From: Arenibacter hampyeongensis
GTDB lineage: Bacteria; Bacteroidota; Bacteroidia; Flavobacteriales; Flavobacteriaceae
Length of the DNA: 64,000 nt
Reading direction: 5' to 3'
Assembly (NCBI RefSeq): GCF_002909255.1
Contig: NZ_PIOB01000010.1
Location: forward strand, 1 to 64,000
How positions within the stretch are numbered: position 1 is the first letter of the stretch; each line of letters begins with the position of its first letter. Positions 9,407 through 18,754 of this stretch are shown in pieces. A program made the position numbers and the translations under genes. Under the pieces are notes generated by a model, which saw only the letters and a program-made list of their open reading frames with translations, was not told the origin of the DNA and did no database searches.

Positions 9407-10297
9407 TCAATTCTTAAATTTGTATGCCTCGATACCAGTATAACCAGATTGTCTAATTACAAATAACGAACCGGCCAAGGGTTGCTTTTCCAATTCCTCC
9501 TTACTGAGACCCTTCCTTGCCGAAGTAATGTACAGATCTTCCATGGATTCGCCCCCGAAAGCGCAGGAGGTAACGTTGGAAACCGGCAATTTAATGGCCG
9601 ATAATTTTTTCCCGGTCATAGGATTCCAGTGGGTCACCTGCCAACCGCCCCAATGGGCTATCCATAACATTCCCTCGCGATCTATGGTCATCCCATCCGG
9701 AAATCCCTCTTCCTTGGGAACATTGATAATGGTTCTTTTGTTGGAAATGTTTCCATTTTTAATATCGAAATCATATCCTACTACCTTTAGGGTGGGCGTG
9801 TCTATATAATATAAAACCTTATGGTCCAAACTCCAAGCCAAGCCATTGGATATACTAATTTTGCTTTCTTTTTTTTCCACCTTATTATCAGTGCCCAATA
9901 GATATAGACTGCCGGAATCCTCATCCTCGGAAATTGGCATGGTCCCAGCCCAAAAGCGACCAGCGGGGTCACATTTGCCGTCGTTAAATCTATTTTTCGG
10001 CAAATGAACCTCTGGATTTGCAATCATGTCTACCTTTCCAGTTTTATGATTCACAAATCCAAAGCCATCCTTCATGGCTGCTATATAATTTCCATCCTGA
10101 CAAACCGCCATAGCCCCGATCATTTGACCTACCTGAAGGGTATTAAGGGATTCGGATACTGGCGACCATTCATGGATATGCCCATTTAGGATGTCTACCC
10201 AACATATCAATTTTCTGGAAGGGTTCCACAACGGGCCCTCCCCTAATTGGCTTATTCTTTCACATACAACTTCTGGATTCATAGTAAGAAATGTCAT
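9407..10297 (-). CDS. SMP-30/gluconolactonase-family sugar lactonase
   Basis: A six-bladed beta-propeller lactonase of the SMP-30/regucalcin family, which opens aldonolactones to aldonic acids. The metal-binding residues are visible: Glu in LGEGPLW, Asn in RFNDGKCDP, Asn in ISNGLAW and Asp in PDGMTID. I choose the Met at 10297 (MTFLTMNPEVV) because the family begins just before the EGPLW motif; a longer frame starting at 10402 would overlap the dehydrogenase gene and adds 35 residues of poor quality. A start at 10282 is also possible. The neighbouring SDR would supply the lactone substrate. No signal peptide is seen with this start, so a cytoplasmic location is likely. Confidence 0.88.
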   Translation of the reverse strand: MTFLTMNPEVVCERISQLGEGPLWNPSRKLICWVDILNGHIHEWSPVSESLNTLQVGQMIGAMAVCQDGNYIAAMKDGFGFVNHKTGKVDMIANPEVHLPKNRFNDGKCDPAGRFWAGTMPISEDEDSGSLYLLGTDNKVEKKESKISISNGLAWSLDHKVLYYIDTPTLKVVGYDFDIKNGNISNKRTIINVPKEEGFPDGMTIDREGMLWIAHWGGWQVTHWNPMTGKKLSAIKLPVSNVTSCAFGGESMEDLYITSARKGLSKEELEKQPLAGSLFVIRQSGYTGIEAYKFKN

Positions 10298-10358
10298 TTT
10301 ATTGCTAGACCAATAAAAGGTCCCATTAAATTTAAATCGATAAACATAGGGAAAACAG

Positions 10359-11129
10359 CTATTTTTTATAAGGAGAGGGACTAACCGCTGTCCAACCTCC
10401 ATCGATTACCAAACTCTGACCCGTAATATGCTTGGCATTATCGGAAACCATAAACAATACCGCTTGGGCTATGTCATTGACCGTTGCCGGACGGCCCATG
10501 GGTGTAATTTTTTCCCAGGTTCCAAAATAGTCCCTATCACTCATAGTCCTTTCGGTCAAGGTGGCACCGGGTGCCACGGTATTGATGTTTATTTTATAGG
10601 GCGATAACTCTATAACCAAATTCTTGGCAAGCATTTCCAAGGCCGCCTTACTCATGCCATAGGCCGCTAAATTTTCATGTGCCTGATGCCCTGTTACCGA
10701 AGACATAAAAAGAATAGATCCACCATAACCTTGCTTTTTCATTTGGTTGGCTGCGGCCTGGGCCAAAAAGAAACTCCCCCCCAAATTAACTTTCATAACA
10801 TCAAAAAATGAATCCGGGGTATAGGTCAGGAATTCCCCAAAAAGGGTAATGCCGGCATTGGCGACAATTACATCCAGTTTACCATATTCTGCAACCGCTG
10901 TATCTACCATTTGCCGTATAACCAACATCTCACTTGAATCTCCGGAAACGCCAATACATTGCCCTTGCTCCCCTTCCATTCCTGCCACAGCTTCCCTTGT
11001 CAAAGTGGCATCCAAATCGTTCAGTATAACATTGGCCCCTTTGGCTACCAATTGTTTACAAATCTCCAAGCCTATTCCCTGTCCCGCTCCTGTAACAATG
11101 GCCACTTTACCCTTAAAATCCATAATCAA
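10359..11129 (-). CDS. Short-chain dehydrogenase/reductase, probable sugar 1-dehydrogenase
   Basis: A classical SDR of 256 residues. It has the nucleotide-binding motif TGAGQGIG (about 14-21), NAG at about 91-93, and the catalytic Ser143/144, Tyr157 and Lys161 (SSVTG then YGMSK). The Asp-Leu-Asp after the second strand (ILNDLDA) suggests NAD preference. Its position in front of an SMP-30 lactonase and behind a decayed dehydratase suggests that it oxidises a free aldose at C1 to the lactone. The start may be Met3 (11123) instead of Met1. The dehydratase remnant ends 10 bp upstream, so the two once formed one operon. Confidence 0.88.
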   Translation of the reverse strand: MIMDFKGKVAIVTGAGQGIGLEICKQLVAKGANVILNDLDATLTREAVAGMEGEQGQCIGVSGDSSEMLVIRQMVDTAVAEYGKLDVIVANAGITLFGEFLTYTPDSFFDVMKVNLGGSFFLAQAAANQMKKQGYGGSILFMSSVTGHQAHENLAAYGMSKAALEMLAKNLVIELSPYKININTVAPGATLTERTMSDRDYFGTWEKITPMGRPATVNDIAQAVLFMVSDNAKHITGQSLVIDGGWTAVSPSPYKK

Positions 11130-11138
11130 ACAATAGTA

Positions 11139-11615
11139 TTAATGGGAATCCCTAGGGACTTCACTTCCCGATTTCCCTTGTAAAAAGTCCATATCCGCTC
11201 CCAAATGGGCCTGTTGCACATGGTTCACATACAAATTAACATAGCCCCTATCCACAATTGGAGGTGGCACTGCACTCTTTTTCTTGCGTCTTTCCAATTC
11301 TTCATCCTGCACCAATACAGTTAAGCTACGATTGTGACCATCAAGGGTAATCAGATCCCCGTTTTCAATTACTGAAAATTACCTCCCATGGCAGCCTCCG
11401 GTGAAACATGTAACACCACGGTACCAAAACCGGTTCCCCTCATCCGGCCATCCAAAATACAGACCATAACCTTGACTCCTTTTTCCAAAAGTTTTTAGGA
11501 GAATACCGTATTTCCTGCCACCGGCATTCCGGGATACCCCTTGGGCCCAACATTTTTAAGTACAAGAATACAGCTTTGGTTCCTCCCTAATAATATTTTG
11601 GTGGAATTCATTATT
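11139..11615 (-). pseudogene. IlvD/Edd-family dehydratase remnant (C-terminal part)
   Basis: The minus strand encodes the C-terminal 150 or so residues of an IlvD/Edd dehydratase of the sugar-acid type. In order, and in different frames, it shows LKNVGPKGYPGMP, a degenerate DGRMRGTGFGTVVLHVSPEAA, then VIENGDLITLDGHNRSLTV and DEELERRKKKSAVPPP, ending at a TAA at 11139-11141. Frameshifts occur near 11365 and 11500. The first 400 residues, including the iron-sulfur cysteines, are absent. So the gene is dead. Living homologues convert aldonic acids to 2-keto-3-deoxy acids, the step that would follow the neighbouring lactonase. Confidence 0.85.
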
Positions 11616-11766
11616 ATAAATCTTCATTTTATTGTGAGTATTTCACTCAATCCCTATTTGCAGGCTTCAATATCGTGAACTTTTCCGAAATAAATAGGTC
11701 GTTTTTTAAGGAATTTACATAATTGCGCAAGTAGCTATGGAAAAAATATTACATCTGCCAATTGAA

Positions 11767-11798
11767 AAAGGGTTGGCTACTATTTAGTCCAACCCTTT
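11767..11798 (-). terminator. Rho-independent terminator of the GH operon
   Basis: A 10-bp stem (AAAGGGTTGG at 11767-11776, CCAACCCTTT at 11789-11798) with a 12-nt loop, followed on the minus strand by a run of five T residues. It lies about 50 bp after the stop of the 827-codon GH-like gene and ends that transcription unit. Confidence 0.8.
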
Positions 11799-11846
11799 CA
11801 TATTTCTTGTGACTTAAAAATGAATTTCTATTTCACCCAAACCAGA

Positions 11847-14285
11847 TTATTTAATCGCTACTTTCTCAGGGTTTCCAGCTGTTTTAATTTCCAATTTCAG
11901 ACTTGCTTCCTCTTTGGCAGAAAAAATACAGTCGACCTTTATCTTGTGGTCACCACTACTTATTTTCAGCTTTTCCGGGTCGATCAGGATGCTTTTTACT
12001 CTGTTCCAGGATTTATCATAAAGCACCACCTCGTTGCCGCCATCGTATTTAAGATTCTCGCCCTTATCAATGGTTATGTCCAAGTCGATTTTTTTGAAAT
12101 CATCCAACTCAATACTTATCCCCGAGACCTTGGTGTTCTTTGTGGTCAATATAAACTGCATCGGTTGTGTAGCAAACTCGTTCTTGTACTGGTATACGGA
12201 CCAAACCGGCTCTCCAGGTTGTCTAATTTTCAATTCGTGCTCAAAACGCTGGACAGCAAAGGGAATTAAATTCCAACTATCTTCAGACACTTTTTCCAAG
12301 GAAAATTCATCCTTAATATTTTCCATCCTCTTTTTTTGTTCTACAGAAAAAGCTCCTCCCAATCTTGCTTTTTCCCATTCTTTTATTTTCTCCAAAATTT
12401 CATCACCAAATCCATTCTTATTCACCAAATCCACTGAGGTAACCAAGGCATAGCCAGCATCAAAAGCGGCACTTCTGGCCAACATCCATTCTATATCCTC
12501 CAAACTGGTATTGTCCCGCATACTAAACCATCCCAGCATACATGGAATGAAATTTCTACGAAAATAATCCTGATTCAATAATCTATATGAGGTCTGACTC
12601 TCCCTGAATCCGGCATACCAAGGTTCACCCCAATTCATACGGGTAAACAAATGCCAAAAATAATGTCCTGGCTTACTGGCATCCATAATATAATCGTTCT
12701 TTACTTCTGGCAATAAATTATTGTACCAGGCATCTACGAATAACACTTCTCCATAGCTTCCCATTCCCGTTGAAGCATTTCCTTCTAAACCATCAAAGGA
12801 TATTTGCCGTAATCCAGTCTTGTTATATAAATCAGCTATTCTTGTGGCCATTTCCACTCCCAAGTCGGTATTGGTCAAAAAGGTTTTGTAGGCATGGTCT
12901 GCCAATTTGGATATGATATCCTCCTTATTGTGACTACTGGCTTGGGTTCCAAATGCCCCGCGCTGGGAATTGATCAATATCCAAGGTGCAGTTTCTGAAA
13001 CACTTTCGTACCTAATTATTTCACTTCCGATTACTACCGCATGCAGGCTATTGTTGCCCATTTGGTTAAAATAAGTCGGGTCTTTTATTTCAATATTTTT
13101 TTCCTTTTCACTTATATCATTTACAAGTACACTAGATCCTACTTTCGCCAGTCTTTCATCTGGAATAGGAGTTACATAAGGGTCATTTGTAGTGGTAAAG
13201 TTGGACAAAGTATGAGCTCCCAATTTAATCCCTTCCTGTTCCGCCTTATCCACAAATTCTTTCATGCTGTCCCAATTCTCTGGAAATGCATCTTTATGTA
13301 ATTCGAAATGACCCCAATTGGAAAATGGCCCTGAATGATACAAATATTGTAGTCCGGCTTTTTTGGTTAAAGCTATAGCATCATCTATGGTGGCGGTTCC
13401 AAAATCCTGAATCAAGTATGCAGCTGTAGCAGTTTTGGCCCGTTTGCTCCAGACCCCATCTATGGTAGGATGCGGCAATCCCTCAGCCAACTCTATCACC
13501 TCCAAGGTATTCAAGACTTCTTCCGGGGCGCAACCAAACAAGGCTATTTTGGAACCTAAAATTCCTTCATCCTTAAAGGCTGGGGCCACGTAATGTTCAT
13601 GTCCCATGGTAGCCACAATCCTTTCTTTATCCCTATTCCTTGTGTATGCCTGCAATGAACTGCCATAATCTTTAGGCAAGGCTGTATGGCCTCTGTAAAG
13701 TATATTCAAGGAATCCGAAATATCTACCAAACTGGTTGTTCCAAATATATCGTAGGATGGTGTGGAATCGTCCTCGTTGGTAGGATATCCGCCCAGCGTT
13801 CTTTTGTTCAAGGCCTGAATACCTATGGAAAAATCCCTGTTCCGAACCACACCAACTGTTTCTCCAATAGTTTCCTTAATGTTGGTCTCAAAAGGCCCCC
13901 ATAACACTAATTCAATATCACTTTCTTTAGTAATTGAGATTAGCTCAAAAGTAAGATACCGTTCCTTTTTTAGGATTTTAACCTCTGCCCTCACATCATT
14001 TTTTGGATAGCTCAACAATATAACATCCTCCCCTTCCTTAATTTCAAAAGAGGAAGGATATTCAATTTCCCCATTAACCCTGATGGCCAAAATAGATTTG
14101 GGATCTTTGGTGGCATAAGCATACTGGTTATTATTTTTTGAATCTGTCAGACCCGTAATTTTTCCCTTTGAATCAAATCCAATATTCAGGTTTCCCGCTT
14201 GATAAACATTATCGGTATGCTTATTACATCCAAAGAATAGTGCCAACAAACAGAAGGTTACAATTTTTAAAGCTTTATTTTTCAT
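11847..14285 (-). CDS. GH-like lipoprotein of unassigned family, paralogue 1
   Basis: I choose the start at 14285 (MKNKALK) because a lipoprotein signal with lipobox LFFGC follows; a longer frame to 14330 adds 15 residues. The protein has an N-terminal beta-sandwich-like part (about 25-270), then a probable TIM barrel. Landmarks shared with the proteins at 25700-28159 and 43385-45739 are GAHTLSNFTTTNDP, an inserted small domain with IGSEIIRYE and QRGAFGT followed by a His, and FDGLEG, whose Asp and Glu are candidate catalytic residues. The C-terminal part is beta-rich. I do not recognise an established CAZy family. It is the last gene of the unit with the GH172 and GH36-like genes, so a glycosidase role on the same glycan is inferred. 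Confidence 0.7.
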   Translation of the reverse strand: MKNKALKIVTFCLLALFFGCNKHTDNVYQAGNLNIGFDSKGKITGLTDSKNNNQYAYATKDPKSILAIRVNGEIEYPSSFEIKEGEDVILLSYPKNDVRAEVKILKKERYLTFELISITKESDIELVLWGPFETNIKETIGETVGVVRNRDFSIGIQALNKRTLGGYPTNEDDSTPSYDIFGTTSLVDISDSLNILYRGHTALPKDYGSSLQAYTRNRDKERIVATMGHEHYVAPAFKDEGILGSKIALFGCAPEEVLNTLEVIELAEGLPHPTIDGVWSKRAKTATAAYLIQDFGTATIDDAIALTKKAGLQYLYHSGPFSNWGHFELHKDAFPENWDSMKEFVDKAEQEGIKLGAHTLSNFTTTNDPYVTPIPDERLAKVGSSVLVNDISEKEKNIEIKDPTYFNQMGNNSLHAVVIGSEIIRYESVSETAPWILINSQRGAFGTQASSHNKEDIISKLADHAYKTFLTNTDLGVEMATRIADLYNKTGLRQISFDGLEGNASTGMGSYGEVLFVDAWYNNLLPEVKNDYIMDASKPGHYFWHLFTRMNWGEPWYAGFRESQTSYRLLNQDYFRRNFIPCMLGWFSMRDNTSLEDIEWMLARSAAFDAGYALVTSVDLVNKNGFGDEILEKIKEWEKARLGGAFSVEQKKRMENIKDEFSLEKVSEDSWNLIPFAVQRFEHELKIRQPGEPVWSVYQYKNEFATQPMQFILTTKNTKVSGISIELDDFKKIDLDITIDKGENLKYDGGNEVVLYDKSWNRVKSILIDPEKLKISSGDHKIKVDCIFSAKEEASLKLEIKTAGNPEKVAIK

Positions 14286-14335
14286 GTGGTATTTATATGG
14301 TTTTACAATTGTGTTCTTTAGTATTTCCAATACTA

Positions 14336-16408
14336 TTATCTAAAATCCAAAATCTTTACTTCTCTTGGCTTTAGAAGTATTTTTACCTCAGATCCATGTA
14401 TATATTCCTTTTGGACAAATTCCGTGGCGTTTTCCAATGGGGAGGAAACATAGTATTTATTTTTCCCTTCAATTAGCCCCAACTTTCGATCGAGTATTAC
14501 GCTATATGTTTGTGGCAGATTTGAGGGATTATGGAAAGATATATACCCGCCATCTTCATTCCATCCCGTATATCCGTATATTTCCGATTCCTTTGGATTA
14601 CCTCCGTGTATTTTAGCTCGTTTAAAATATGGAAATGCGGTCTTAGCCCATTTTAGGCCTTTAGCCAAAACATCCCAATCGCTTTCAGAAAGTTCCTGAG
14701 TTTTAATATAGAGCTCCACAAAACCGGTTCCCCTAGAAAGATTCATCCATAAATATTGTGAGAATACTTCCGGACTTTCCCCTGATTTTACCTTTTTTGG
14801 TTCATGATTAAACACCGAATTAATGGGAAATTGAGTGTTTTCCTTTTGCCATGTTTCGTAGTAAACTCCATCCCTATAAACCAATTCCTCTGTTCTATTG
14901 CTTCCCCCAGCTGCATCCCCCGCATTGATCATCCACACGGCATCTATGTACATTAGCCACCATGGACTAAGGTAAGCCCCGTTGGAAATTACAACATAAA
15001 CATTAGGATCAACGGCGTGTTGTTTCCTAAAAAGTTCCATTAACCGCTCGGTTCCGGCAACGAGATAGTACGTCTTTAATTCATCAAATTTGGAATCGTT
15101 CAGGATTGGGTCCGATGCTGATAAACCTTCAGTTCCCAACTGTGGCATATAAGGTATGCCGTATTGGTCTCCATGAAGTTCAAATTCCCTAGTATTGAGA
15201 TGTCCAAAAATCCCGTCGAGTTTAAAGTAATTAACTCCATTATTGGTCAACTCCAACATCCTGTCCTCCAACAATTGCATATACTTGGGTCCGGCCATGG
15301 ACATCCATTTTCCTAGGGTTTCAAAGCCTTGTTCCCTGAGCTTTTGCACCGCAGGTTCTCCGCCCAAAAGACATCCTGGACTCATCCATAATCCAAGTTT
15401 TGAATCTGCAAGTTCTACATTTTCGAAACTTGTAGAGAAATCGGCATCGAATTTTGAGTTTACCTTCCAAACTTTGTCAGACCAATCAGCACTTACATCC
15501 TGCCAACCATCGTCAATGACATATGCATTAAGCGGATCAACCTCCCTTTCCTTAACTAGTTCTTGTTGAACTTTCGACACACTTTGGTTAAATTTTGCCT
15601 TGTCTACACCACTATAAAAATCAAACCAACTGTTATATTGGATTTGTAACCTAAGAGGCCTAATCCGAATCCTATCTATATAATTAAAAAATGTCTCTTG
15701 AATGTATTCGGAATCATCACCCACACCAATCACTGCCTTATGGGAAATATATATTTCATCTGCCTTAATTTCCTTGCCCCATAAATAGCCACAATAGCCC
15801 TTTTTATTTTCTACATAATTGTTAGCTCCGGGAAACTCTATCCCAAAAAAGGTGGCCGATTCTGATCCATACAAGGGTTGACCAAGACCGGGTCGCCATT
15901 GGGCTACACCTTGAGAGGTTATTTGTTTGATCTGGTATGGCTGATAAATATCCTCTAGGGACAAAGACTCAACATCTATCCGTTCTAGGGTAACAGGTTT
16001 AGTCGATCTTATATTCAGATATTTATGGATATAAAAATCGTCCTTTCCTACTTCGTAATAAACCTCAACTTCCAATTGGTGTTCCTTATTTTTTAATAGG
16101 AAGCCAAGGGAGTTACTGTCTTCTTGGAGTACTTTTATAAATTTGAAATCCTCAGAGCTTAGCACTAGATCTGACCCTTCTATGTGCGTACCTTGGGAAA
16201 TTCTTAACCTAAATTCCTCTTTGTCCTTTGGAATTAACTTTTTGCCTGCAATTTTATTAAGGACTTCCGAGGTAAATAGATGGCCGTCAGAGCTTACATT
16301 TATAATCCTTGCTACAGATTCGTTTTCCAACGTAAATTCATTTTTGGTTTTGCAGCTTACCGTTATAAATAGGATTATAAGAGTAAAAAGCTTTAAAATA
16401 GACTTCAT
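14336..16408 (-). CDS. GH36-like alpha-galactosidase-family lipoprotein
   Basis: This 690-residue protein has a lipobox at Cys19 (FITVSC), so it is a lipoprotein at the cell surface or in the periplasm. An N-terminal beta-sandwich (about 25-250) precedes a clan GH-D TIM barrel: YVIDDGWQD (about 296-304), GLWMSPG, NYFKLDG with the expected nucleophile Asp398, and WMINAGD with the expected acid/base Asp498. Clan GH-D enzymes are retaining alpha-galactosidases or alpha-N-acetylgalactosaminidases. The substrate-specificity loops are unusual, so the exact sugar is open. It lies 30 bp after the GH172 gene and 51 bp before the next GH-like gene, in one unit. Confidence 0.8.
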   Translation of the reverse strand: MKSILKLFTLIILFITVSCKTKNEFTLENESVARIINVSSDGHLFTSEVLNKIAGKKLIPKDKEEFRLRISQGTHIEGSDLVLSSEDFKFIKVLQEDSNSLGFLLKNKEHQLEVEVYYEVGKDDFYIHKYLNIRSTKPVTLERIDVESLSLEDIYQPYQIKQITSQGVAQWRPGLGQPLYGSESATFFGIEFPGANNYVENKKGYCGYLWGKEIKADEIYISHKAVIGVGDDSEYIQETFFNYIDRIRIRPLRLQIQYNSWFDFYSGVDKAKFNQSVSKVQQELVKEREVDPLNAYVIDDGWQDVSADWSDKVWKVNSKFDADFSTSFENVELADSKLGLWMSPGCLLGGEPAVQKLREQGFETLGKWMSMAGPKYMQLLEDRMLELTNNGVNYFKLDGIFGHLNTREFELHGDQYGIPYMPQLGTEGLSASDPILNDSKFDELKTYYLVAGTERLMELFRKQHAVDPNVYVVISNGAYLSPWWLMYIDAVWMINAGDAAGGSNRTEELVYRDGVYYETWQKENTQFPINSVFNHEPKKVKSGESPEVFSQYLWMNLSRGTGFVELYIKTQELSESDWDVLAKGLKWAKTAFPYFKRAKIHGGNPKESEIYGYTGWNEDGGYISFHNPSNLPQTYSVILDRKLGLIEGKNKYYVSSPLENATEFVQKEYIHGSEVKILLKPREVKILDFR

Positions 16409-16438
16409 TGATAATTATTTAATTGGCGTTTTATAATA

Positions 16439-18535
16439 TTAGTCCTTAAGAAAATTGTTCTCTATAAGAAAGAAATCGACTCCCAAGGCAAACTTCTTAT
16501 TGGTCATTCTAGATTCTTGGTTGTTGCCGACCAATTCAAATCGCACAACATAAGCATTGTTTACAGGCTTACATTCTCCTAGGTTTAGATATGGATTCGT
16601 AACCCCTTCATGTTTGGAATAGAGATCTTGACTATTTTTTTTAATGCCGTTTACATAGACATCAAACATGCCGCTATTAGGCCCAACAGCAGTACACAGA
16701 TAAATTAGAGAGGTTTCAAATTGTTCGGTAATATTAAACTCGACAAAGTCGCCCGGTTCCTCGAACCAAATGTTTTTAAGTGCCCCAGAGCTTATCTCTC
16801 CCCACATTGGAATTTCACTGAAGTTTTCCTTAACCTTTGCACTTTTATCAACAATTGGGAGTATCTCTGCCTCTAAAGCTCCGTCCACCACATACTGAGA
16901 TCCCTGAGCTTTTTCTATTTCCCTTTCCAAATCTTCTATTGTTGGTAATTTAGTAGCTGCAAAGGAAGGTAATGCCGGTTTATTGTGAGTTACACCCGGA
17001 ATCCCATACCAAAAAGTAGTCTGTGCATATTGTAAGAAATGGGATTTACTACGTTTGCCACAAGAGGATTCCATATCAAATTTTATTTGATTTCTAAAAG
17101 GAATGGCATCCAATACCCGGGTTCGAGTACAAACGTTATAACCCTTGGATTTTTCACCCACTATTATATTCCCCAAAAAGGGTTTCGAAAACTGATCCGC
17201 TGGGGTAGGAACAATGCCTCCTGCCCATCCATAATAATCCTCGGTTCCAGTTCCAAAGTGAGAAGGAAAATTTCTTTCCAAATCCTCATCTATGTAGATT
17301 TTCTCATCACCTTCACCCCACCATCCTTCAATGGGATTAAGTACTGACCACTCATCACCAACAATGACTCCTTTTCCACTTGCACTTAAAAAATTATAAT
17401 CATATAACGGAAATGTAGGCGTGGGGTCATCCATCTGCCAGGTGGCATAAAAGTGCATGGAATTGGACGTCCATTTCATTTTCTTAGTCGTAACGGACAT
17501 TTTAACCTTTACTTTTTCTTTTCCAAGATTCTTAACAACCAACTGACCTCTATTCTTATATGGCATTACCCAACGGCATATCATATTGCCGTCTTCAGTA
17601 ACCGACCGCTCCCACATATCATAACTTTGGATTTTTCCTACATTGTTAAAAAAGTCGCCCACCGGGACCCATATAGTTTCCTCACCATCAAAATTGGACT
17701 GCAATACCACCGAACGTAAGGCTTGAGTCATATCTGAAGCAGCTGTAAGCTTGAATTGAAATTCCTGAACGGAATTATTTCCTTTAGGAAGGTCAAAAAT
17801 TATAGATTCTAAGGGGTCAATCGATTTTTCTTGTTCTTTTTTAGTTCCTTTCGGCAACCTGTATTCCGTTAAAATTTTACCCACTTCATTTCTTACTTTC
17901 GAGGTCCTTTCAAAATCTTCCATGGTAAAGGTTTTAACCTTGGTACTCGTGGGATATTTTCTATAATTAATAATATTATAGAAAGCTTTCTTTTCCATGG
18001 TAATCTTACACCCTTTAGCATAAGGTATTGGAAAATAAAGATTGCCCGCCCTTGCTGAATAATCGGCAAAAGGCGGTTTTACAAAATCATTCCCTTTTAC
18101 TAGGTCAAAGAAATTAGTGGAAATCACGGGCTCTAGATTGCCATCTAGATAAATATTTATATTTGCACCCTCGGTATTGTCTAACCCATAGTAAAAACAG
18201 ACCGCCCAAATTTTAGTAATAACACCCGGGCCTGAATCTTCCATCAGCACCCACTCTTTTTTACCGTTTATCTCCTCGACCCGTTTGAAAGAAACTCCAT
18301 CACTATCAGCAAACCAGCCCGGCAAATCAGGGGAAACCGATTCCCTATTATAACTGCTTGCTTGCTTGGATTGATAGTTGGATGTTGGAAATTGGGTAAT
18401 CTTTTCGCGATCTACTATTTCCTCCAACAGACCAGAGATATTCACCTCGTCTTCCTGAGCATAAAGTCCTTCACTAGAAATGAAAAAAATTATATTTAAT
18501 AAAAATCCAAATAACATTATTCTATTGTTCACCAA
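16439..18535 (-). CDS. DUF2961 protein, glycoside hydrolase family GH172
   Basis: A 698-residue secreted protein (signal peptide ending near LYAQ26). It carries the DUF2961 core now classed as GH172, a family with alpha-D-fructofuranosidase/difructose-anhydride and alpha-D-arabinofuranosidase members. Visible family landmarks are LPGWFADSDG (about 71-80), MEDSGPGVITKIW, WWGEGDEKIYID (about 405-416) and HFGTGTEDYYGW (about 426-437), which contains conserved acidic residues. The final 150 residues form an added beta-rich domain, perhaps for carbohydrate binding. It is the first gene of a three-gene unit and has a copy of the GACCT-N14-GACAA motif 70 bp before its start codon. Confidence 0.85.
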   Translation of the reverse strand: MVNNRIMLFGFLLNIIFFISSEGLYAQEDEVNISGLLEEIVDREKITQFPTSNYQSKQASSYNRESVSPDLPGWFADSDGVSFKRVEEINGKKEWVLMEDSGPGVITKIWAVCFYYGLDNTEGANINIYLDGNLEPVISTNFFDLVKGNDFVKPPFADYSARAGNLYFPIPYAKGCKITMEKKAFYNIINYRKYPTSTKVKTFTMEDFERTSKVRNEVGKILTEYRLPKGTKKEQEKSIDPLESIIFDLPKGNNSVQEFQFKLTAASDMTQALRSVVLQSNFDGEETIWVPVGDFFNNVGKIQSYDMWERSVTEDGNMICRWVMPYKNRGQLVVKNLGKEKVKVKMSVTTKKMKWTSNSMHFYATWQMDDPTPTFPLYDYNFLSASGKGVIVGDEWSVLNPIEGWWGEGDEKIYIDEDLERNFPSHFGTGTEDYYGWAGGIVPTPADQFSKPFLGNIIVGEKSKGYNVCTRTRVLDAIPFRNQIKFDMESSCGKRSKSHFLQYAQTTFWYGIPGVTHNKPALPSFAATKLPTIEDLEREIEKAQGSQYVVDGALEAEILPIVDKSAKVKENFSEIPMWGEISSGALKNIWFEEPGDFVEFNITEQFETSLIYLCTAVGPNSGMFDVYVNGIKKNSQDLYSKHEGVTNPYLNLGECKPVNNAYVVRFELVGNNQESRMTNKKFALGVDFFLIENNFLKD

Positions 18536-18575
18536 CTAAAATTTTAACGTGATTGATTAATATTGGCATATTGAA

Positions 18576-18628
18576 CAAGTTTAATAAACAAAACTTTGAT
18601 TTTAGACCTTAAGGGAGGATTAGGACAA
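18576..18628 (-). promoter_or_regulatory. PUL promoter with operator copy A
   Basis: On the plus strand GACCT (18605-18609), 14 bp, GACAA (18624-18628). Read towards the GH172 gene it is TTGTC-N14-AGGTC, then 21 bp, then TAAACTTG (18576-18583), one base away from the Bacteroidota -7 element TAnnTTTG. A small palindrome GGATTAG-N6-CTAATCC overlaps the GACAA half. The same arrangement with the same spacings is seen at 42861-42913 and 45924-45976. Confidence 0.65.
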
Positions 18629-18754
18629 ACTAATCCTTATAAAAGAAACCTAATTACCATTGAGACTGTTTAAGAATAATTCAAACTACACAAACCAATT
18701 CCCATCAAACAATTGGATAAATTAGTCAAACAGTTAATAAAACCTATTCAGTTA

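Noticed and set aside
10298..10402. Longer N-terminus of the SMP-30 protein
   Set aside because: The extra 35 residues overlap the SDR gene and precede the conserved family start; they look like chance coding.
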